Source: Streptomyces sp. NBC_01260
Lineage (GTDB): Bacteria; Actinomycetota; Actinomycetes; Streptomycetales; Streptomycetaceae
Direction: 5' to 3'
Length of the DNA: 64,000 nt
Assembly: GCF_036226405.1 (NCBI RefSeq)
Contig: NZ_CP108464.1
Coordinates: 372,001 to 436,000, forward strand
Part shown: positions 59,487 to 64,000 of the stretch, in pieces
Numbering within the stretch: position 1 is the first letter of the stretch
Layout of the letters: each line of letters begins with the position of its first letter
Notes under the pieces: generated by a model
What the model was told of the DNA's origin: nothing
Seen by the model: only the letters and a program-made list of their open reading frames with translations
The model's database searches: none
Position numbers and translations under genes: made by a program

Positions 59487-60387
59487 CCATGCCCAGCCGG
59501 CCGCGCTGCCGGGAGCGCCGAGGTCCCGGGCCCGGAGGCGGTCCCCGATGGCCGCGCCGCAGTCCTTCCTCTGGACCCGCCGCGTCATCCTGACCTTCCT
59601 GGCCGCCTTCGCCCTGCTCCCCGTCTATGTGATGGTCAGCAGCTCGCTCAAACCGCTCCAGGACGTGTCGGGGAAGTTCCACTGGATACCGTCCGGGCTG
59701 ACCGTCCAGCCGTACTTCGACATCTGGAAGACCGTCCCGCTCGCCCGGTACTTCGTCAACTCGCTGGTCGTGGCGGGTTCGGCGACGGTCCTCTCGGTGA
59801 TCATCGCGGTGTTCTCCGCGTACGCCGTGAGCCGCTACAAGTTCCGCGGCAAGCGCGTCTTCACCGTCACGGTGCTCTCCACCCAGATGTTCCCCGGCAT
59901 CCTCTTCCTGCTCCCGCTGTTCCTGATCTTCGTCAACATCGGGAACAGCACCGGCATCGCGCTGTACGGCTCGCGCGGCGGACTGATCCTCACGTATCTG
60001 ACGTTCTCGCTGCCGTTCTCCATCTGGATGCTCATCGGCTACTTCGACTCGATCCCGAAAGATCTGGACGAGGCCGCCCTGGTGGACGGCTGCGGACCGC
60101 TCGGCGCCCTGTTCCGGGTCGTCGTGCCGGCCGCCGTGCCGGGCATCGTCGCCGTCGCCGTGTACGCGTTCATGACGGCCTGGGGCGAGGTGCTCTTCGC
60201 CTCCGTCATGACCAACGACACCACCCGCACCCTGGCCGTCGGCCTCCAGGGTTACGCCACCCAGAACGACGTGTACTGGAACCAGGTGATGGCCGCCTCG
60301 CTCGTCGTCAGTGTCCCGATCGTCGCCGGGTTTCTGCTGCTTCAGCGCTACCTCGTCGCGGGCCTCACCGCGGGAGCCGTCAAGTGA
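59479..60387 (+). CDS. Sugar ABC transporter permease (MalG type)
   Basis: A 302-residue membrane protein with six helices. The EAA motif is [38 protein letters not shown] precedes the ATG inside the end of the first permease gene, indicating coupled translation. With the MalF-type partner it forms the membrane pore. Confidence 0.92.
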   Translation: MPSHAQPAALPGAPRSRARRRSPMAAPQSFLWTRRVILTFLAAFALLPVYVMVSSSLKPLQDVSGKFHWIPSGLTVQPYFDIWKTVPLARYFVNSLVVAGSATVLSVIIAVFSAYAVSRYKFRGKRVFTVTVLSTQMFPGILFLLPLFLIFVNIGNSTGIALYGSRGGLILTYLTFSLPFSIWMLIGYFDSIPKDLDEAALVDGCGPLGALFRVVVPAAVPGIVAVAVYAFMTAWGEVLFASVMTNDTTRTLAVGLQGYATQNDVYWNQVMAASLVVSVPIVAGFLLLQRYLVAGLTAGAVK

Positions 60388-60407
60388 CCACTTCGGAAAG
60401 GAAGTCC

Positions 60408-61766
60408 GTGAACGACCTCAGCGCCCTACCGGCCGACTTCGCCTGGGGCGTCGCCACCGCCGCGTACCAGATCGAGGGGGCCGTGGCGCAGGACGGCCGG
60501 GCCCCGTCGATCTGGGACACGTTCTCCCACATCCCCGGCAACGTGGCCGGCAACGACACCGGCGACGTGGCCTGCGACCACTACCACCGGGTTCCCGAGG
60601 ACATCGCCCTGATCAAGGAGGTGGGGGCGGGCGCCTACCGCTTCTCACTCGCCTGGCCGCGGATCGTCCCGGGCGGCGACGGCCCGGTCAACAAGGCCGG
60701 GCTCGACTTCTACGACCGGCTGGTCGACGGCCTCCTCGACGCCGGGATCACCCCGTTCGCCACGCTCTACCACTGGGACCTCCCGCAGGCGCTCCAGGAC
60801 CGCGGCGGCTGGACGGTCCGGGAGACGGCCGAGCACTTCGCCGCGTACACCTCGGTCGTCGTGGAGCGCCTCGGTGACCGGGTGAAGGACTGGGCGACCC
60901 TCAACGAACCGCTCTGCTCGGCCTGGATCGGCCATCTGGAGGGCACGATGGCACCGGGTCTCACCGACCTGACCGCCGCCGTCCGGGCCTCGTACCACCT
61001 GCACCTCGGGCACGGTCTCGCCGTGCAGGCGATCCGGGCCGCGTCCCCGGACGCCCGCGTCGGCATCGTCAACAACCTCAGCCCGGTGGAGGCCGCCACC
61101 GACCGCGAGGCGGACCGGGCCGCGGCGGTGCGCGGCGACGGCCACACCAACCGCTGGTGGCTCGACCCGATCCTCGGGCGCGGCTACCCGCAGGACATGG
61201 TCGACCTGTACGGGGTCGAACTTCCGGTGCGGCCCGGCGACATGGAGATCATCGCGGCGCCACTCGACTGGCTGGGCGTGAACTACTACTTCCGCCAGGT
61301 CGTCACCGCCGACGCGACCGGTCCCGTCCCGCACGCCAAGCAGGTCTACCTGCCGGGCTCCCGCCACACCCACATGGACTGGGAGGTGCACGCCGAGGGC
61401 CTGGAGCAGCTGCTGCTGCGCCTGACCGAGGAGTACGGCGTGCAGCGCATCTACGTCACCGAGAACGGCTCGGCGTACCAGGACGTCGTCCTGGCCGACG
61501 GTTCGGTGCACGACCCGGAGCGCACCCGGTACCTGGAGGAGCATCTCGCCGCCTGCGCGCGGGCCGTCCGCAAGGGTGCGCCGCTCGCCGGGTACTTCGC
61601 CTGGTCGCTGCTGGACAACTTCGAGTGGGCGTACGGCTACGACAAGCGGTTCGGCCTGGTCCACGTCGACTACCCGACACAGCGCCGCACCGTCAAGAGC
61701 AGCGGCCGCCGCTACGCCGAGCTGATCCGTGAGGCAGCGGAGGGCCGCTCGGGCAAGGCCGCCTGA
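60408..61766 (+). CDS. GH1 beta-glucosidase
   Basis: A 452-residue intracellular enzyme of normal GH1 length. The N-terminal signature is [15 protein letters not shown]. The acid/base Glu is in TLNEPLC and the nucleophile Glu in YVTENGSAY; the late [19 protein letters not shown] is also diagnostic. I use the GTG at 60408 after AAAGGAAG; the frame opens at 60384, overlapping the permease stop. It would cleave the sugar brought in by the adjoining transporter. Confidence 0.94.
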   Translation: MNDLSALPADFAWGVATAAYQIEGAVAQDGRAPSIWDTFSHIPGNVAGNDTGDVACDHYHRVPEDIALIKEVGAGAYRFSLAWPRIVPGGDGPVNKAGLDFYDRLVDGLLDAGITPFATLYHWDLPQALQDRGGWTVRETAEHFAAYTSVVVERLGDRVKDWATLNEPLCSAWIGHLEGTMAPGLTDLTAAVRASYHLHLGHGLAVQAIRAASPDARVGIVNNLSPVEAATDREADRAAAVRGDGHTNRWWLDPILGRGYPQDMVDLYGVELPVRPGDMEIIAAPLDWLGVNYYFRQVVTADATGPVPHAKQVYLPGSRHTHMDWEVHAEGLEQLLLRLTEEYGVQRIYVTENGSAYQDVVLADGSVHDPERTRYLEEHLAACARAVRKGAPLAGYFAWSLLDNFEWAYGYDKRFGLVHVDYPTQRRTVKSSGRRYAELIREAAEGRSGKAA

Positions 61767-61797
61767 ACCACCGGACCGGCCCCTGAGGGCCGGCCTT

Positions 61798-61833
61798 CCT
61801 CCGGCCGCGGCGGACGACCGCCGCGGCCGGAGG
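61798..61833 (+). terminator. Intrinsic terminator of the ABC-GH1 operon
   Basis: A 16-bp perfect stem (61798-61813 with 61818-61833) and 4-base loop, followed by TTTCGTGTTT. A smaller CCGGCCC/GGGCCGG hairpin lies just before it at about 61776-61793. Confidence 0.85.
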
Positions 61834-61923
61834 TTTCGTGTTTCCGCGGGCCGTCGCCCGCCGCGTCCGTCCCGGCCTGCCGGGCACCGGGGGCGTTCAC
61901 GGCGCCCGGCCCCTCACGCGACG

Positions 61924-61963
61924 AGTCCGCGGTGGTCACGGATTTCCGTGACCACCGCGGACT
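61924..61963. repeat. 40-bp perfect palindrome
   Basis: Arms of 19 bases (61924-61942 and 61945-61963) are exactly complementary around TT. The arm begins AGTCCGCGGTGGTCACGGA. It is separate from the operon terminator, and no T run follows. It may be a second bidirectional terminator or a protein-binding or structural site. Confidence 0.75.
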
Positions 61964-62396
61964 TCCGCAGCGCACCGACAGCGGGGATGGGACGGTGCGG
62001 GCGGTCCTACGGGATCAGCAGCCCGGAACGGGCGCCGGACTCGATTGAGAGAGCGCTCTCCGAACCATGGTCAGTGTTGCGCCGCCGCTCGGGAAGTGTC
62101 AAGAGTCGGCGAACAGCGCCCCCGTTCGGGCCGGTTGGCGTTCATACCGCGAGGGCGAGGCGCAGGCCGGCACGCTCACGAGCTCCGGGCGGTGCAGCGG
62201 CAGCGGCCTGAGGGCCGGCGCCGGCCTTGATCGCGCGGGGCGCGGGACAGCGGGCCGCGCTCGCGACAGGGTAGCGGCGCGCACCCGGCTCCGCCGCTGA
62301 ACAGGCCGTCCCCCGGTCCCCTATCCATACTGGACATCGCGGCATCTCAACGTCCCGGCGTCCCGGCGTCCCCCAACAGATTGCAGGAGCACCCAG
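61964..62396. other. Gene-free stretch before gnd with one LacI-type operator
   Basis: No frame here has convincing codon bias. It contains the palindrome GAGAGCGCTCTC at 62049-62060 and the leader of gnd; GCAGGAG lies at the gnd ribosome site. Nothing else was recognised. Confidence 0.5.
62049..62060. promoter_or_regulatory. Third GAGAGCGCTCTC palindrome
   Basis: The 12-bp core matches the two sites flanking GH3. With the next base either side it is AGAGAGCGCTCTCC, one mismatch from the 14-mer. It lies 337 bases upstream of gnd, rather far for direct control of that start. Confidence 0.55.
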
Positions 62397-63836
62397 ATGA
62401 GCGACACTGCGCAGATCGGCGTCACCGGACTCGCGGTGATGGGCCGCAACCTGGCCCGCAACTTCGCCCGCAACGGCTTCACGGTCGCGGTGCACAACCG
62501 TACGACCGCGAAGACCGATGCCCTGGTCAAGGAGTTCGGCGACGAGGGGGCCTTCATCGCCGCTCACACACCGCAGGAGTTCGTCGCGGCGCTGGAGCGG
62601 CCCCGCCGCCTCGTCGTCATGGTGAAGGCGGGCGAGCCGACGGACGCGGTGATCCAGGAGTTCGCGCCCCTGCTGGACGAGGGCGATGTCGTCATCGACG
62701 GCGGCAACGCCCACTTCGAGGACACCCGGCGCCGGGAGAAGGAACTGCGCGAGCGCGGTATCCATTTCGTCGGCGCCGGCATCTCGGGCGGCGAGGAGGG
62801 CGCGCTGAACGGGCCGAGCATCATGCCGGGCGGTTCGGCCGAATCGTACGAATCGCTGGGGCCGATGCTGGAGAAGATCTCCGCGAAGGCCAAGGACGGG
62901 GCTCCGTGTGTCACGCATGTCGGCCCCGACGGTGCCGGACATTTCGTGAAGATGACGCACAACGGCATCGAGTACGCGGACATGCAGCTCATCGGCGAGG
63001 CCTACCAGCTGCTCCGCGACGTCGCGGGATACTCCGCCACACAGATCGCGGACATCTTCCGCACCTGGAACACCGGCCGTCTGGACTCCTACCTCATCGA
63101 GATCACCGCGGAGGTGCTCTCCCAGGTCGACGCGGCGACCGGCAAGCCCTTCGTGGACGTGGTGCTCGACCAGGCGGAGCAGAAGGGCACCGGCCGCTGG
63201 ACCGTGCAGATCGCTCTCGACCTGGGCGTTCCCGTCTCCGGCATCGCCGAGGCCGTCTTCGCCCGCTCCGTCTCCGGCCACGCCGCGCTCCGCGAAGCCT
63301 CACGCCACCTCGTCGGACCGACCGCCCGCACGCTCGGCGCGGACGAGGCGGCAGCATTCGCCGACCAGGTCGAGCAGGCGCTGTACGCGTCGAAGATCGT
63401 CTCCTACACCCAGGGCTTCCACGAGATTGCGGCCGGCAGCGAAAAGTACGACTGGAACATCGACCTCGGCAAGGTCGCCGCGATCTGGCGCGGCGGTTGC
63501 ATCATCCGGGCCGCGTTCCTCGACAGGATCACCAGCGCCTACGAAGCCCGGGCTCAGCTGCCGAGCCTCCTGGCCGACAAGAGCTTCGCCGAAGAGATCG
63601 CCGCCGCACAGGACGACTGGCGCGCCGTCGCAGCCACCGCCATCACCCAGGGCGTTCCGACTCCCGCCTTCACGTCCACGCTCGCCTACTACGACTCCCT
63701 GCGCGCCGAACGCCTCCCGGCCGCTCTCACTCAGGGCCAGCGCGACTACTTCGGCGCACACACCTACCGCCGCGTCGACCGCGACGGCGTCTTCCACACC
63801 CTCTGGGGTGGCGACAAGACCGAAGTCGAAAGCTGA
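62397..63836 (+). CDS. gnd: 6-phosphogluconate dehydrogenase (decarboxylating)
   Basis: A 479-residue pentose-phosphate enzyme that converts 6-phosphogluconate to ribulose 5-phosphate with NADP reduction. The N-terminal dinucleotide fold is GVTGLAVMGRNLARNFARNG, and the Asn-Arg-Thr after the second strand (HNRTTAK) is the NADP-binding type. IDGGNAHFEDTRRR, GISGGEEGA and the catalytic HFVKMTHNGIEYADMQLI follow. C-terminal YFGAHTYRRVD is diagnostic. GCAGGAG precedes the ATG. Length is that of the long, homodimeric enzyme. Confidence 0.97.
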   Translation: MSDTAQIGVTGLAVMGRNLARNFARNGFTVAVHNRTTAKTDALVKEFGDEGAFIAAHTPQEFVAALERPRRLVVMVKAGEPTDAVIQEFAPLLDEGDVVIDGGNAHFEDTRRREKELRERGIHFVGAGISGGEEGALNGPSIMPGGSAESYESLGPMLEKISAKAKDGAPCVTHVGPDGAGHFVKMTHNGIEYADMQLIGEAYQLLRDVAGYSATQIADIFRTWNTGRLDSYLIEITAEVLSQVDAATGKPFVDVVLDQAEQKGTGRWTVQIALDLGVPVSGIAEAVFARSVSGHAALREASRHLVGPTARTLGADEAAAFADQVEQALYASKIVSYTQGFHEIAAGSEKYDWNIDLGKVAAIWRGGCIIRAAFLDRITSAYEARAQLPSLLADKSFAEEIAAAQDDWRAVAATAITQGVPTPAFTSTLAYYDSLRAERLPAALTQGQRDYFGAHTYRRVDRDGVFHTLWGGDKTEVES

Positions 63837-63841
63837 CCGGC

Positions 63842-64000
63842 TCAGTTGCCGGCTTGTGAAGCGCCCAAGGACCGGGCGAAGTCAGTCTTCCAGTGAACTC
63901 CGTCGGGGCGCTCCCGGAACAAGCCATCACCGAAGTCGACGAACGGCAGTTCGGGAAGGCCGAGCACCGGGGCGATCCACCGGTTGGCATCGGCCATCCA
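63842..64000 (-). CDS. HAD-like protein, 3' end only
   Basis: The window edge cuts this gene; 52 C-terminal residues are visible, beginning WMADANRWIAPVLGLPELPFVDFGD. This resembles the W-x-x-x-ANRW-x-APxLGLP segment of HAD-domain proteins common in Streptomyces. In those the sequence usually continues some 50 residues past HWKT, whereas here it ends 13 residues after it. The end may therefore be truncated or shifted. It converges on gnd, with only 5 bases between the two stop codons. Confidence 0.5.
   Translation of the reverse strand, partial: WMADANRWIAPVLGLPELPFVDFGDGLFRERPDGVHWKTDFARSLGASQAGN

Overview
The window is chromosomal DNA of a Streptomyces or close relative. Overall GC and third-position GC are very high, GTG and TTG starts are common, genes overlap as ATGA/GTGA, and the content is typical of the genus: Tat and lipoprotein glycoside hydrolases, SpoIIE-type phosphatases, DUF6777, DUF1990 and a chitinase with DasR-like sites. 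No rRNA, tRNA, CRISPR array or prophage was seen.

Layout. 0-3.2 kb: a Fpg/Nei glycosylase, then a three-gene leftward L-fucose/rhamnose-type catabolic operon (lactonase-like amidohydrolase, mutarotase, aldo/keto reductase). 3.3-8.6 kb: WS/DGAT acyltransferase, PAS-GAF-SpoIIE-HATPase regulator, FprA-like ferredoxin reductase. 8.8-15 kb is a decayed accessory patch: an SDR gene split by an intact IS5-family element (4-bp CTAG duplication; removing the element restores the frame), a secreted alpha/beta hydrolase, an Abi-like pseudogene, a Ser/Thr kinase and a truncated transposase. 15-23 kb: GH18 chitinase, DUF6777 lipoprotein, a YndJ-like/DUF1990/lipase-maturation-factor group behind two perfect TetR-type boxes, and a GH29 alpha-L-fucosidase. 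23-31 kb: urea operon, in transcription order urea channel, ureA, a CbiX-like chelatase with a His tail, ureB, ureC, ureF, ureG, ureD, amt. 31.3-32.2 kb: a CrcB/FluC fluoride channel pair.

32.2-42.1 kb is dominated by signalling: a SigB/SigF-type sigma factor, a REC-SpoIIE phosphatase, a CHASE3 histidine kinase, a stand-alone receiver, an RsbW-like ATPase, a divergent SpoIIE-like protein with a substituted metal motif, a MarR regulator and a STAS anti-anti-sigma protein. Together these would make a partner-switching stress or development module fed by a phosphorelay. 42.2-62 kb is a carbohydrate region: GH92, GH2 with PA14, a FhuF-like protein, an EamA-like transporter, an Rpf-like/LysM/M23 wall hydrolase, GH3 with its LacI regulator, then a ROK regulator divergent from a sugar ABC transporter plus GH1 beta-glucosidase. 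The end holds 6-phosphogluconate dehydrogenase and the 3' end of a HAD-like gene.

The most unusual point is the urea operon. Urea uptake, hydrolysis and ammonium transport are encoded together, but ureE is absent. Its place as a His-rich nickel donor may be taken by the CbiX-family protein, which is translationally coupled to a UreB bearing a Lys/Ala/Pro tail. Several palindromic operators (TTGAAC-type, GAGAGCGCTCTC, CAACGTTG, TCCGATG, TGGTCCAGACCT) suggest small local regulons for glycan use.
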